Assembly (NCBI GenBank): GCA_021775475.1
Contig: JAJFHS010000010.1
Coordinates: 1-49,927 of the forward strand
Reading direction: 5' to 3'
DNA: 49,927 nucleotides
From: Hyphomicrobiales bacterium
GTDB taxonomy: Bacteria; Pseudomonadota; Alphaproteobacteria; Rhizobiales; JAJFHR01
Each line of letters begins with the position of its first letter. Positions within the stretch are counted from its first letter, which is position 1. Below the pieces are notes generated by a model. The model saw nothing but the letters and a program-made list of their open reading frames with translations. It did no database searches and was not told the DNA's origin. Both the position numbers and the translations under genes were made by a program. Shown piece after piece: positions 34,246 to 42,951 of this stretch.

Positions 34246-35556
34246 ATGAGCGTGAATACAGGAAAAACAGCAGCCATGACAAACCCGTCTGAGCAGGATT
34301 TAAGCAGGCAATCTGCCGGTGCGGCAATGCGTGAACAGATTGCTGCTCTCAGGCAAAAGCTGAAACAGCGCGAAACCCACGTCAGCGCGGTTGAAAAGAA
34401 GCTGCACATGCACGATCAACTCATGGCCACGGTCGCCCACGAGTTGCGCACGCAAATGGGTGCGGTCATGAACCTGGTGGAGATACTGACTGAAACCGAC
34501 CTTGATCCAAATCAGCACACTTACGCCAAATCACTGAAGGGCTCGACAACGGGATTGTTGCGCGTGCTCAATGACGTTCTTGATCATGGCAAATTTGAAA
34601 GTGGAAAATTTGAACTGGTCTGCCAGAATTTCAGCCCGCGAGACCTTGTTGATACAGTGATAGAAACACTGATTGTCCCATGCCAGACGAAAGGCCTGGC
34701 GTTGCGGCTGGAGGTCGACAATGACCTGCCCGATCACCTGTATGGCGATCCTTTGAGAATTCGCCAGATACTTTTAAATCTTGCCAATAATGCGGTCAAA
34801 TTCACTGAGCGTGGCTCTATTGATGTAAGTCTTTCTGTGTCGGGCCTGACTGAGGAAAACCAATTGCTGGAAATCGCTGTTAAAGATACCGGCATTGGCT
34901 TGAGTGAAGACTTAAAAGGCCAGCTGTTTACGCCCTATTGGCAGGCTGATGCGCAAATTTCATCACAGTATGGTGGTACCGGCCTTGGTCTTTCGATTTG
35001 CCGTCAGCTGGTAAAGATGATGGACGGCGACATCGGTTACAGCAGCAAAATGGGCCACGGGTCCAGTTTCTGGTTCAATGTGAAATGCAAACCTTACCAG
35101 GTGGAAGCAGAGTGCGAAGACGAGGAAAAACAAGGTTTAAGTGATGTGCTGGCACTGGAAAAACAGCGTCACGGGCATATTCTCATTGTTGAGGACAATA
35201 AAACCAACCAGATGTTAATCTCGACATATCTGGAAAAATTCGGCCACACTTTTGAAATTGCCGGTGGCGGTGAAGAAGCGCTTGAAATCCTTAAAACCGG
35301 CAAATTTGATGTCATTTTGATGGACGTCATCATGACCGGCATGGACGGCATGGATACCACCCGCCACATTCGCAAAGCCAGGGGTTACACCACGACCATC
35401 CCCATTATTGCGCTCACCGCCAATGCCAGGACTGAAGATCAGCAAAAATATCTCAATGCCGGGATGGACGCATATGTTTCCAAACCAATCAACGCCGCAA
35501 AACTTTTCCACGCCATTGACAAGGCGCTGACAGAAGTACGCGCTGTTGCTTCTTAA
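34246..35556 (+). CDS. Cytosolic hybrid histidine kinase/response regulator
   Basis: Signalling protein of about 436 residues with no membrane segment. A short coiled coil (residues about 25-60, REQIAALRQKLKQRETHVSAVEKKL) precedes the phosphoacceptor histidine in VAHELRTQMG. The ATPase domain carries LLNLANNAVKFT, DTGIGLSED and GTGLGLSI. A C-terminal receiver domain has the acidic pair in VEDNKTNQ, the phosphoacceptor Asp in VILMDVIMTGMDG and the lysine in VSKPIN. The start is uncertain: ATG at 34246 or 34276, or TTG at 34210. No partner gene is adjacent, so input and output are unknown. Confidence 0.88.
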   Translation: MSVNTGKTAAMTNPSEQDLSRQSAGAAMREQIAALRQKLKQRETHVSAVEKKLHMHDQLMATVAHELRTQMGAVMNLVEILTETDLDPNQHTYAKSLKGSTTGLLRVLNDVLDHGKFESGKFELVCQNFSPRDLVDTVIETLIVPCQTKGLALRLEVDNDLPDHLYGDPLRIRQILLNLANNAVKFTERGSIDVSLSVSGLTEENQLLEIAVKDTGIGLSEDLKGQLFTPYWQADAQISSQYGGTGLGLSICRQLVKMMDGDIGYSSKMGHGSSFWFNVKCKPYQVEAECEDEEKQGLSDVLALEKQRHGHILIVEDNKTNQMLISTYLEKFGHTFEIAGGGEEALEILKTGKFDVILMDVIMTGMDGMDTTRHIRKARGYTTTIPIIALTANARTEDQQKYLNAGMDAYVSKPINAAKLFHAIDKALTEVRAVAS

Positions 35557-35739
35557 TAGTGGCGCTCAAGCGGCGCGCAGCCTGCACTCGCAGTCGCTCG
35601 TTAGTCGTTCGCTGCGCTCCTCCGGCGGCTTACGGGTAGCCCGCGCGTGGTCACTGGATGACACTCTAAAATCTGTCGTTGTGGCACCGGGACGAGCGCA
35701 GCGTTGGACTAAGGCCCAAGTGGCCTGCAGCCTTAGTGG

Positions 35740-35779
35740 CGCTTGAACGTACTAAAAAACCCGCTTGAACGCTCTAAAA
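35740..35779 (+). repeat. Short imperfect tandem repeat
   Basis: CGCTTGAACG followed by three bases and TAAAA occurs at 35740-35757 and again at 35762-35779, 16 of 18 bases alike, with a 22-bp period. A similar AGTGGCGCTCAAGCG appears at 35558-35572. The 200-bp gap between the kinase and msrA otherwise shows no gene. The second copy forms part of the msrA terminator. Confidence 0.6.
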
Positions 35780-35792
35780 GCGTTAAAGCGGG
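35754..35792 (-). terminator. Rho-independent terminator of msrA
   Basis: On the minus strand a strong hairpin (stem CCCGCTTTAACGCTT pairing with AGCGTTCAAGCGGG, 35792-35760) is followed by six T (35759-35754). The msrA stop codon TAA lies inside the hairpin's first arm, so the terminator overlaps the end of the gene. Confidence 0.85.
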
Positions 35793-36421
35793 CAGACCAC
35801 ACCGGTGCCGCCGAGGCCGCAGTATCCACTTGGATTTTTGGCCAAATATTGCTGGTGATAGTCTTCGGCGAAATAAAAATCCACATCACGCAACAATTCG
35901 GTGGTGATCTGGCCGCGATTTTGTGCATCCAGAGCCTTTTGGTAGGTATCTCTGGAGGCCAGGCCCGCGTTCATTTGGTCTTCAGAAAAGACATAGATGC
36001 CGGATCTGTATTGCGTGCCGATATCATTGCCCTGACGCATGCCCTGACAGGGATCATGACTTTCCCAGAATTTCTTCAGCAGCGCTTCAAAGGTGATGAT
36101 TTTGGGATCAAACACCACGAGAACCACTTCATTGTGGCCGGATTTTCCCGAGCATACTTCCTCGTAGGTGGCATTGGGCGTTAAGCCAGCCGCATAGCCC
36201 ACAGCGGTGACATAAACACCGTCAATCTGCCAGAATATACGCTCGGCACCCCAAAAACACCCCAGACCAAACAGGGTTTTTTCCATTCCTTGAGGATAAG
36301 GCTGTTTCAGGCCTCTGCCGTTAACAAAATGAACCTCGGAGGTCTCGATTTCCTGTTGGCGTCCCGGGTGTGCCTCGTCTTTTGACGGCATCGCGGTTTT
36401 ATCGCGTCGGCGGAAAAACAT
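35783..36421 (-). CDS. msrA: Peptide-methionine (S)-S-oxide reductase MsrA
   Basis: Repair enzyme of 212 residues reducing methionine-S-sulfoxide. The catalytic Cys55 is in [43 protein letters not shown] and [10 protein letters not shown] complete the MsrA pattern, and the C-terminal cysteines in [14 protein letters not shown] are the likely resolving residues. About 45 residues precede the catalytic core, with no clear signal peptide. AGGAG lies 7 bp before the ATG. Confidence 0.94.
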   Translation of the reverse strand: MFFRRRDKTAMPSKDEAHPGRQQEIETSEVHFVNGRGLKQPYPQGMEKTLFGLGCFWGAERIFWQIDGVYVTAVGYAAGLTPNATYEEVCSGKSGHNEVVLVVFDPKIITFEALLKKFWESHDPCQGMRQGNDIGTQYRSGIYVFSEDQMNAGLASRDTYQKALDAQNRGQITTELLRDVDFYFAEDYHQQYLAKNPSGYCGLGGTGVVCPL

Positions 36422-36445
36422 CTGGCAGCTCCTTTGAGTTTTAAC

Positions 36446-36757
36446 CTATTTTCGAACACGTTTTTTAGTGCGCAACATGCCGGCAACCAGCAACAGAAAA
36501 ACACCGGCACCCGCAGCTACATAGACCGTCGGCCAGTTGAGCACGGTAATGACACCGGGATCCCAGATTTCCGGGGCGACATAACGCTGGATAATTGCCT
36601 GGGAGAAATTGAGGCTGGAAGAATCGAGATCAAACCAGGTTTTTCCCAAAGGTGTAAGGGCAAACTGACCAACATCTATTGCGCGCATAATATCCGCAAC
36701 CAAAGCAACACCACCGGCGACTAGAAACAAACACCCAAGCAAAACAAATAAAAACAT
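36446..36757 (-). CDS. Small two-helix membrane protein, unknown function
   Basis: A 103-residue protein with a hydrophobic helix at each end (residues 2-24, LFVLLGCLFLVAGGVALVAD; residues 77-95, VYVAAGAGVFLLLVAGML) and a basic tail (RTKKRVRK). The middle (LTPLGKTWFDLDSSSLNFSQAIIQRYVAPEIWDP) resembles a conserved hypothetical found in rhizobia. I do not know a function. It lies 24 bp upstream of msrA on the same strand. The next 236 bp up to the tRNA hold no gene. Confidence 0.7.
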   Translation of the reverse strand: MFLFVLLGCLFLVAGGVALVADIMRAIDVGQFALTPLGKTWFDLDSSSLNFSQAIIQRYVAPEIWDPGVITVLNWPTVYVAAGAGVFLLLVAGMLRTKKRVRK

Positions 36758-36993
36758 TTACGGCTTTCTCACATTTTTCGACGGATGGTCGATTTTGAAA
36801 TTAAATACGGTTTTTATCATATAGGTGGTAAAATCAAAACCAGTATATGTAATTCCCACCATCGCCATCTGTTGATCGATTTGTGATCACAGGCAGATTT
36901 TTTTAAACTTTCATAAATGGCGGCTTGTCACACGCGCATGCATCAGTATAGTGCGCGGGCACCAGTGAGCGGTATTGCCGCGAAACCGGTTTA

Positions 36994-37083
36994 GGAGAGG
37001 TGGCCGAGTGGTCGATGGCGCACGCTTGGAAAGCGTGTAGGCGGGCAACCGTCTCGAGGGTTCGAATCCCTCTCTCTCCGCCA
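36994..37083 (+). tRNA. tRNA-Ser (GGA)
   Basis: A complete serine tRNA of 90 bases including the encoded CCA. The acceptor stem pairs GGAGAGG with TCTCTCC. The anticodon loop TTGGAAA between CACGC and GCGTG gives anticodon GGA. A long variable arm, typical of serine tRNAs, follows (TAGGCGGGCAACCGTC region). The T arm is GAGGGTTCGAATCCCTC. The tRNA is the border between the ordinary chromosome to the left and the IS-rich polysaccharide region to the right. Confidence 0.96.
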
Positions 37084-37102
37084 ACAGCTAATCTATTGAT
37101 AT

Positions 37103-37124
37103 AACTCAATAAAATAGAGTTTTT
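37103..37124 (+). terminator. Possible terminator after tRNA-Ser
   Basis: AACTC (37103-37107) and GAGTT (37117-37121) can form a 5-bp stem with a 9-base AT-rich loop, followed by T residues, 20 bp after the tRNA. The stem is short, so this is tentative. Confidence 0.35.
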
Positions 37125-37192
37125 CGCAGTTGATTTCCTGCCGACATTTCGGGGCTTTAGGCGAATGTTACGCAGTGTGGTGGTCTATGAGA

Positions 37193-37245
37193 TGTAACGC
37201 GCCAGTGTAGCGCGCAATTATGGGCGGAAATGTAGCGCGCAATTT
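37193..37245. repeat. Direct repeats resembling an IS21-family end
   Basis: Three related direct repeats stand close together: TGTAACGCGCCA (37193), TGTAGCGCGCAATTA (37206-37220) and TGTAGCGCGCAATTT (37231-37245). IS21-family elements carry such multiple transposase-binding repeats at their ends. No istA or istB gene is present here; the DNA between the tRNA (37083) and the IS6 element (37353) otherwise shows no gene. A remnant end is the best explanation, not proven. Confidence 0.4.
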
Positions 37246-37352
37246 CAAATGGCGCGGCGGTCCGGCGACGTTGTCGCGATTAAGGCAATTATCTCTGTGG
37301 CCCTTTTCACAGGTACCGCTCGCGAGGGGGATGATGCAGGAATTTACCATTG

Positions 37353-38156
37353 GGAATTGTCACGTTGTTGAACCACGGCCGAGCGAATATAAATTGTTGT
37401 TTGGATCATGCAGCAGCGGTCGCGGTTTGCCAAACGCTCATCGCTTCGTCGCGAAACTGGCGTAATATCTTTCGGGAAATCAAATGGCGTTGGACATAGA
37501 AGGTATTGTAAATGGAAGCGTGAACTGAGAGAAACCGTTGGGCTGAACCAGGTGATTTGAACCGTTGCATCTTTCGTTCTCTTCGTCGAACCGGTAGATG
37601 AGAATTCTCAGCCCGGTTGTTCTTCCTGCCGCCAAAGTCATGATATCTCGTGCGCCCAATTTCCCTCAGTGCAGCCCCGTATGACGGCAGTTTATCCGTC
37701 ACAATAACATCTGGTACAAACCCCTGATTTTTCAATAATTTGCGTATTAATTTGAGGGCTGCACGTTTGTTTCGGCGAGATTGAACCAGGATTTCCAGCA
37801 CCTCTCCTTCACTATCAACCATCCGCCACAGGTATGATCGTTTTCCGTTGATAGATACAAACACTTCATCAAGATGCCGCTGGCTTGATGGTCTTGGGCC
37901 GGATTTGCTGAGTTTGCGGGCGTAAGCCGAACCAAACTTCACAACCCAACGCCGGATTGTTTCGTAGGAAACGTCTATCCCTCGTTCCGCCAGCAGATCC
38001 TCGACATCCCGGTAGCTAAGTGAGAATTTAAAGTATAACCAAATTGCATGTTGGATGATCAAAGGTGGAAATCGATGGCGAGAATAGGAAATTTTTTGCA
38101 TTGAGCCAGCTTACATCTTCATGATCGACCCGTCACCCTGTTACCGTGACAGTTCC
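37353..38156 (-). mobile_element. IS6-family insertion sequence, complete
   Basis: An 804-bp element, the usual IS6 size. Short terminal inverted repeats match 11 of 12: GGAATTGTCACG at 37353-37364 and, inverted, GGAACTGTCACG at 38156-38145. They enclose a single transposase gene on the minus strand. The 8-bp flanks differ (TACCATTG versus TGAGGCCC), so no target duplication is visible. This is compatible with later recombination or deletion next to the element. Confidence 0.75.
37406..38101 (-). CDS. IS6-family DDE transposase
   Basis: A 231-residue transposase. It starts with the zinc-finger-less IS6 form FPPLIIQHAIWLYFKFSLSYRDVEDLLAERGI. The catalytic acids are Asp78 (HLDEVF), Asp136 (VTDKLPSYGAA) and Glu165 (NNRAENSHLP), and the typical HASIYNTFYVQRHLISR follows. 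The gene appears intact and could be active. It makes cointegrates by replicative transposition, so it can mobilise or delete nearby DNA. Confidence 0.93.
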   Translation of the reverse strand: MQKISYSRHRFPPLIIQHAIWLYFKFSLSYRDVEDLLAERGIDVSYETIRRWVVKFGSAYARKLSKSGPRPSSQRHLDEVFVSINGKRSYLWRMVDSEGEVLEILVQSRRNKRAALKLIRKLLKNQGFVPDVIVTDKLPSYGAALREIGRTRYHDFGGRKNNRAENSHLPVRRRERKMQRFKSPGSAQRFLSVHASIYNTFYVQRHLISRKILRQFRDEAMSVWQTATAAA

Positions 38157-38295
38157 TGAGGCCCTGTTTGAACGCACCCGGCGCAAGCCGAACCTGGCCA
38201 ACAGAGTTGATGACGCCACCGAACAGGCTGCACAGGTCTGGATAGAACTCTGGTCAAAGAAAAAATCAATACTCAAAATGTTCGAAGTCGTGTAA
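38157..38295 (+). pseudogene. 3' fragment of an unidentified gene, cut by the IS6 element
   Basis: Directly beyond the IS6 end an open frame reads EALFERTRRKPNLANRVDDA, continues with EQAAQVWIELWSKKKSIL and ends FEVV with a TAA at 38293-38295. There is no start of its own. The amphipathic, tryptophan-containing sequence looks like a true protein end rather than noise, but I do not recognise the family. It lies upstream of, and in the same direction as, the ABC exporter genes, so it may be the last part of a gene of that operon. Confidence 0.5.
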
Positions 38296-38406
38296 GTAGT
38301 AGCCTCATAAAATAAATTTCCATTGTCAATGGATGAAAGCACTTGAAACATTCGCGATAATAAAACATGAAAAACTAAAGCGATTCGGATTGATGGAAAG
38401 ATTGCA

Positions 38407-39207
38407 ATGATAACTCAGATACAAGCGAGCAAGGCCGTTGATGATTTGAGCCGGGCCTTCGCCAACTGGCCGATTTTTCTGCTTATTGGACTGACCGGCA
38501 TCAAGGCGCGTTATCGTCGCTCGAATATCGGCCAGTTCTGGATCACCATTTCCATGTCCGTGACGATTGTAACGATCGGGATCGTCTGGTCTTATTTATG
38601 GAAGATCTCCATAGATGACTTTTTGCCCTATATCGCGGTCAGCTATATCATCTGGCTCTATCTGACCGGTGTGATTGCCGATGGCCCGACCATATTTGTA
38701 TCTCAGGCCCACTATCTGCGGGAAATAAGACTGCCCAAATCGACCTATCTGTTCGCTGACTTGAGCAAGCATCTGATTATTCTCGGGCACAATCTGCTGA
38801 TCCTGATACCTGTTTATCTGTTTTTCGACTTTCCCTTGAATAGCCAGACCCTGATGGTCATACCGGCTTTTTTGTTGACAACCATAGCCCTTCTTGCCGT
38901 ATCAATGGTGGTAGCGGTGATCGGATTGAGATATCGTGATGTTTCGTCCATGGTTTCCAGCATCATCCAGATCGGTTTTTTTGTCACCCCAGTAATCTGG
39001 AAGCCCGATATTATGCCTCCTGAAATTCTGCGCTTCATGATCTTTAATCCGTTTGCCGTATTCTTGGAACTTTTGCGTGCGCCGTTGCTCGGCAATGCAG
39101 CACCATTGCTCTACTGGCAGGTGGGAGCAGGAATTACACTGGTCGGGCTGGCGCTGGCATTTCTTGTTTTTGCCCGCTATCGTTCACGTATAACCTACTG
39201 GATTTAG
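38407..39207 (+). CDS. ABC-2 type polysaccharide export permease (Wzm/KpsM-like)
   Basis: Inner-membrane protein of 266 residues with six predicted membrane segments. The features GLTGIKARYRRSNIGQFWITIS near the N-terminus and GLRYRDVSSMVSSIIQIGFFVTPVIW are typical of permeases that export capsule or O-antigen chains assembled on lipid in the cytoplasm. It is followed 8 bp later by its ATPase. The sugar chain exported is unknown. Confidence 0.9.
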   Translation: MITQIQASKAVDDLSRAFANWPIFLLIGLTGIKARYRRSNIGQFWITISMSVTIVTIGIVWSYLWKISIDDFLPYIAVSYIIWLYLTGVIADGPTIFVSQAHYLREIRLPKSTYLFADLSKHLIILGHNLLILIPVYLFFDFPLNSQTLMVIPAFLLTTIALLAVSMVVAVIGLRYRDVSSMVSSIIQIGFFVTPVIWKPDIMPPEILRFMIFNPFAVFLELLRAPLLGNAAPLLYWQVGAGITLVGLALAFLVFARYRSRITYWI

Positions 39208-39215
39208 GCCCACTC

Positions 39216-39980
39216 ATGTCGCAGGTTTGCTTGAAAAATATCACAGTGCATTTTCCGACCCTTGAACTAAAGGATTCGTCACTCAAGGCTTCCCTGCTGG
39301 GGGCTGTTGGCGGGCGCTTCACGACCGCCAATGACAAGCCTGTTGTTGAAGCCTTGCGTGGCATTGATTTAGACCTTCGCGATGGCGACCGGCTTGGTAT
39401 TTTGGGCCACAATGGTGCTGGCAAGACGACCTTGCTGAAAATCTGTGCCGGTATTTATGAACCAAGTGCCGGCGAAGCCCATATCGAGGGAAACGTCGCT
39501 TCAATGACCGATATGCTGATGGGCTTGGACCCGGAAGTATCAGGCAATGAAAATATCCTCAGACGCTGTGTGTTCATGGGTCTGAGTCTGAAGCAGTCCC
39601 GACAACTCATGCCCAAAATCGAAGAATTTTCCGAGCTCGGCGACTATCTGAAACTGCCGATGCGGACCTATTCCACCGGCATGTTCATGCGGCTGGCCTA
39701 TTCCATTTCAACGATCAGCATTCCTGATATTCTGATCCTCGACGAGATGGTCAACGCTGGCGATCTGAACTTTATGGCCAAGGCACAAAAGCGTACTGAT
39801 GAGCTGATAGAACACTCGAAGATCATCATTCTGGCCTCGCACGACATGACCATGTTGCAACATGTCTGCAAGACCGGGCTGTGGCTGGAACATGGCCAGT
39901 GCCGCTTTTTGGGGCCTATTGAGGAGGCCGTTGAGCGCTATCAGAAAAGCCTGTTGGAAAGCGACCAAACTGCCAATTAA
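39216..39980 (+). CDS. Polysaccharide export ATP-binding protein (Wzt/KpsT-like)
   Basis: Cytoplasmic ATPase of 254 residues. Walker A GHNGAGKTT is at residues 64-72, the signature YSTGMFMRLAYS near 150, Walker B ILILDEMVNAGD near 170 and the switch histidine in LASHDM. It lacks the extra C-terminal carbohydrate-binding domain of O9-type Wzt, so it does not show substrate-tail recognition. Its last 4 bp overlap the convergent glycosyltransferase gene. Confidence 0.92.
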   Translation: MSQVCLKNITVHFPTLELKDSSLKASLLGAVGGRFTTANDKPVVEALRGIDLDLRDGDRLGILGHNGAGKTTLLKICAGIYEPSAGEAHIEGNVASMTDMLMGLDPEVSGNENILRRCVFMGLSLKQSRQLMPKIEEFSELGDYLKLPMRTYSTGMFMRLAYSISTISIPDILILDEMVNAGDLNFMAKAQKRTDELIEHSKIIILASHDMTMLQHVCKTGLWLEHGQCRFLGPIEEAVERYQKSLLESDQTAN

Positions 39981-41368
39981 CGCCAAACCAAACCGTGCAG
40001 ACGCCTGAAGGCCGCACGACCCAGTTTTAGGGGCCGCCGGATTGTTAAATGTTTTTGGGATTCAACGCTGTGAGGATTGTCTATTAAAAAGATTGGATAA
40101 ACCTTTTCATAATTCTCTCTGGAAAATTTCCTAACTGCAGATTTCATCTCTGTTGTCAGGTATTTATTTATGGTCTTGTCGAAATCGACGATAAATGTTT
40201 GAGCCGAGTAGGCCGGATTCTGCACAATCTCGGCGTAAGCATTGGCGATGATCTCGGCGCATTTGGTCGGATTCCTGAGTATGGCAGCCACCTCGTCCAT
40301 ATTGCTGTGGTCCTTTTTAAGGGCGACAAAATGATGCCCGGCCTTGAAAATACCGGAATAGTCTCCCTCATACATGATCAACAAGGTACGCAGCGCCGCT
40401 GCTTCAAAAACCCTGGGCGAAATTTGCGACAGATTAATCTCGTCTTCATTTTCGCCAAAATAGCGCTCTTTCATCTTCGCATAATGGTCTTTTAATTCGG
40501 GCAGAAACTTCATTGGGTGGTGCGAAACCTTGTCCTCCTCCAGCAAATCGGTGAAAACATCGGTCTTGGAGGATATTGTACCCGAAAAATCAAACACGCT
40601 GGCACCACTTTCAACCGCCAGAAAAGCCCGGCAGGAGCGTATCAACTTGACCCAGTCCTGCCCATAAAGACGATCCTTCTCCCGCCATTTAATATCACAT
40701 CTGAGTTTGTATTTTCTGGCATCTTGCAAAAAGCGCGCGCCGATCTCGATTTTTTCCATTCCCGCACGTCCATGCCAGGCGGGATAGGTTCGGCCACGAT
40801 AGCCCACCATAATGCGGCGTGCCTCCAGCGGGATCGTTGGGTAGTTGGCCAGACTGGCTGACACATATCCCGTCAGTACATTCTTGAAGGTCACACCAGG
40901 TAGCATTTTTGGTGAATAGACTTTGGGAATATCCTCATTAGGTACACAGGTGAAAATCAGTGAAATTCCGCAATAGTCAATCGCCTCGATGGTCTTGTTG
41001 ATGAAACGGTATTCGTCCTGGATAAACAAAGCTTTCAACCCCTTGAACAGGCGCAGATCATTGCGCAGTTTAGGCCCGATATAGGCTTCGATCGCCAGCG
41101 TCAGGGAGTAATGAATAATGATGACATCGAAGGCTTCAAATGTAAATCCGGCTGGTGGATTGCCCAGATTGGACAGCACATAGACATCATGTTGGGAATA
41201 TTTGACAAAGGAATTGATGTGTTCACAAACCATTGAGGCGTTGTAGGGGTCATAATTGCATAAAAGCAGTAGTCTGATACGGTCCGTTTGTTTTCTTTTT
41301 TTCTTCACATTTTCTGTATCAGCCACCATCGTTTTTAGCTCACCTTGTGACGTTTTATGAGTTTGCAT
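39977..41368 (-). CDS. Glycosyltransferase-like protein, CgeB-like (paralogue 1)
   Basis: Predicted cytoplasmic protein of 463 residues. It shares a set of motifs with the proteins at 41587-42951 and 47854-49599: LLLLCNYDP near the N-terminus, ALFIQDEYRFIN, NVLTGYVS, GYRGRTYPAWHG, a VESGASVFDFSG motif near residue 250, and ISPRVFEAAALRTLLIMYEG with GHHFVALKKDHSNMDEV. The last block matches the nucleotide-sugar-binding end of GT-B enzymes such as the CgeB family. I cannot name a donor or acceptor. Context, beside an ABC exporter and sugar epimerases, suggests polysaccharide assembly. Confidence 0.7.
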   Translation of the reverse strand: MQTHKTSQGELKTMVADTENVKKKRKQTDRIRLLLLCNYDPYNASMVCEHINSFVKYSQHDVYVLSNLGNPPAGFTFEAFDVIIIHYSLTLAIEAYIGPKLRNDLRLFKGLKALFIQDEYRFINKTIEAIDYCGISLIFTCVPNEDIPKVYSPKMLPGVTFKNVLTGYVSASLANYPTIPLEARRIMVGYRGRTYPAWHGRAGMEKIEIGARFLQDARKYKLRCDIKWREKDRLYGQDWVKLIRSCRAFLAVESGASVFDFSGTISSKTDVFTDLLEEDKVSHHPMKFLPELKDHYAKMKERYFGENEDEINLSQISPRVFEAAALRTLLIMYEGDYSGIFKAGHHFVALKKDHSNMDEVAAILRNPTKCAEIIANAYAEIVQNPAYSAQTFIVDFDKTINKYLTTEMKSAVRKFSRENYEKVYPIFLIDNPHSVESQKHLTIRRPLKLGRAAFRRLHGLVWR

Positions 41369-41517
41369 ATCGAATCAACCTTAATCGGACTTTCTTTTAG
41401 AACGACTTTAATTTGTTTCAAAAAAATTGTGAAATCAATAAATAAAACGGTATATATACTCCGCCGACTTGAAAATCCCAAACTGATGACAAAAAACCGT
41501 TATCCATTCCGTAGTAT

Positions 41518-41552
41518 CCAGTGGTCAATATATTGACTATCCTGGCCACTGG
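41518..41552. other. Inverted repeat with inner palindrome
   Basis: CCAGTGG (41518-41524) pairs with CCACTGG (41546-41552). Between them lies a perfect 12-bp palindrome, TCAATATATTGA (41525-41536). It sits downstream of the end of paralogue 2 and upstream of paralogue 1. No T run follows the stem, so it is not an ordinary terminator; an operator or recombination site is possible. Confidence 0.45.
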
Positions 41553-41586
41553 ACCTAACGAATAAGCGAACTGACCACCCCATTTT

Positions 41587-42951
41587 TCAATTTTGCAGTA
41601 AAATGCGCTTGAGGATGATTTTCAACTTCCCAAAGAAACCGCTCAGCAGCACTTTTTGACCTGCAGGTAAAAATCCCGCCAATTTGGCATGAACCCGTTC
41701 CTCCATACGCTGCAAACCACGTGCCAACCTGTGCTTGTAAACAATGCCCCGGGTCAACCCGGTATTTTTTCTCGCCAGTTTGGCGGCATCATACCACCGG
41801 GCCAGATGAACTGCGGCCTGACGCTTTGTTTGGTATCCGTTTGATTTAGACAGTTTTTGACACTCTATGTCAATCATCCGCTCGAACTGGTTCACCATGG
41901 CGCGATAGCCAAAGCGTGGATTGCATGCGATTTCCCGATAAGCCCGTTCGATAATCTCCCCTGCTCTGGCCGGGTCGCGCAGAACGGCAACAACTTCATC
42001 CATATTTTCATGGTTTCTAGCCAATGGCAGATAGTGTTTGTGAGGCTCAAGAATACCGGAGTATTCACCTTCATACATGATCATCAAGGTTCGCAGGGCC
42101 GCCGCCTCAAAACAGCGCGGGGATATAACCCTTATCACCGTTTTTCCGTCACGCCCCTGTAAAAAACGCTTTTGAATTTTGGCAAAGTCTGCCTGTGGAT
42201 TAACGGTTTTATATATCTCGACCTGTTTTTGCACCTCACCGGTAAAATCCATAAAGCTGGCACCCGCCTCGGTACCAAGGACCGCCTTGGAACCTGCAAC
42301 AAGATTGTACCAGTCCTCACCATAGCGCCGGTCGACATCCTTGATCGATATGTCACATTTCAGTCCGTAACGGTCTGTATCCTTCTCGAAACGCTCGCCA
42401 ATAAGCCATTTCTGGCGGGCAAACTCGCCATACCAGGCGGGTGATTTTCTGGCACGGTAAGACACATCAATTGTGCGATCCTCGTAATCCGGCACTTTGC
42501 GTCCTGTCAGTGCTTTGGAGGCATATCCGGTCAGAATGAATTCGAACTGCACATTTTCAAGGAAGACATGATGATAAATCTCCTTACCAATATCGCGATT
42601 GACCGTGCTGAAAACAATCTGAATGCCAAGGCGTCTAATCTGCTCTGCTGTCCGGTTGATTTCTCTATATTCATCTTGAAGAAACAGGATTTTTATCCCG
42701 TCATAGAGCGTTATTTTTTCACAAAGAGACTTTGGAAGGTGTGAGGTGCGGGTAAAATGAACGCTATTGTGTAGCACAACGACATCAAACGGGGATAGAT
42801 CAGGGATGAGTTTTTCTGCAGCCAAAGAATCGACAAGCTGAATATTGTGGCGGCTGTATTTTTTAAAAGCAGTGAGATGCTCACTGATTGCTCCCACATT
42901 TGTTGACGGTTCGTTGTAAAGAACCAGTATGTTGAAAACGGCAGTGGGCAT
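41587..42951 (-). CDS. Glycosyltransferase-like protein, CgeB-like (paralogue 2)
   Basis: A 454-residue relative of the preceding protein with the same order of motifs: ILVLYNEPSTN, ILFLQDEYREIN, FILTGYASKAL, SYRARKSPAWYG, TEAGASFMDFTG and ISPRCFEAAALRTLMIMYEG with ENMDEVVAVLRD. The C-terminal 100 residues are basic. ATG at 42951 is chosen because it aligns with the start of the other two; a TTG at 43014 is in frame upstream. It differs enough from paralogue 1 that the duplication is old, so the enzymes probably have different substrates. Confidence 0.7.
   Translation of the reverse strand: MPTAVFNILVLYNEPSTNVGAISEHLTAFKKYSRHNIQLVDSLAAEKLIPDLSPFDVVVLHNSVHFTRTSHLPKSLCEKITLYDGIKILFLQDEYREINRTAEQIRRLGIQIVFSTVNRDIGKEIYHHVFLENVQFEFILTGYASKALTGRKVPDYEDRTIDVSYRARKSPAWYGEFARQKWLIGERFEKDTDRYGLKCDISIKDVDRRYGEDWYNLVAGSKAVLGTEAGASFMDFTGEVQKQVEIYKTVNPQADFAKIQKRFLQGRDGKTVIRVISPRCFEAAALRTLMIMYEGEYSGILEPHKHYLPLARNHENMDEVVAVLRDPARAGEIIERAYREIACNPRFGYRAMVNQFERMIDIECQKLSKSNGYQTKRQAAVHLARWYDAAKLARKNTGLTRGIVYKHRLARGLQRMEERVHAKLAGFLPAGQKVLLSGFFGKLKIILKRILLQN

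Noticed and set aside
36994..37352. Attachment-site duplication of the tRNA-Ser 3' end
   Set aside because: I looked for a repeat of the TTCGAATCCCTCTCTCTCC end in the remaining sequence and saw none; no integrase gene is in the window.
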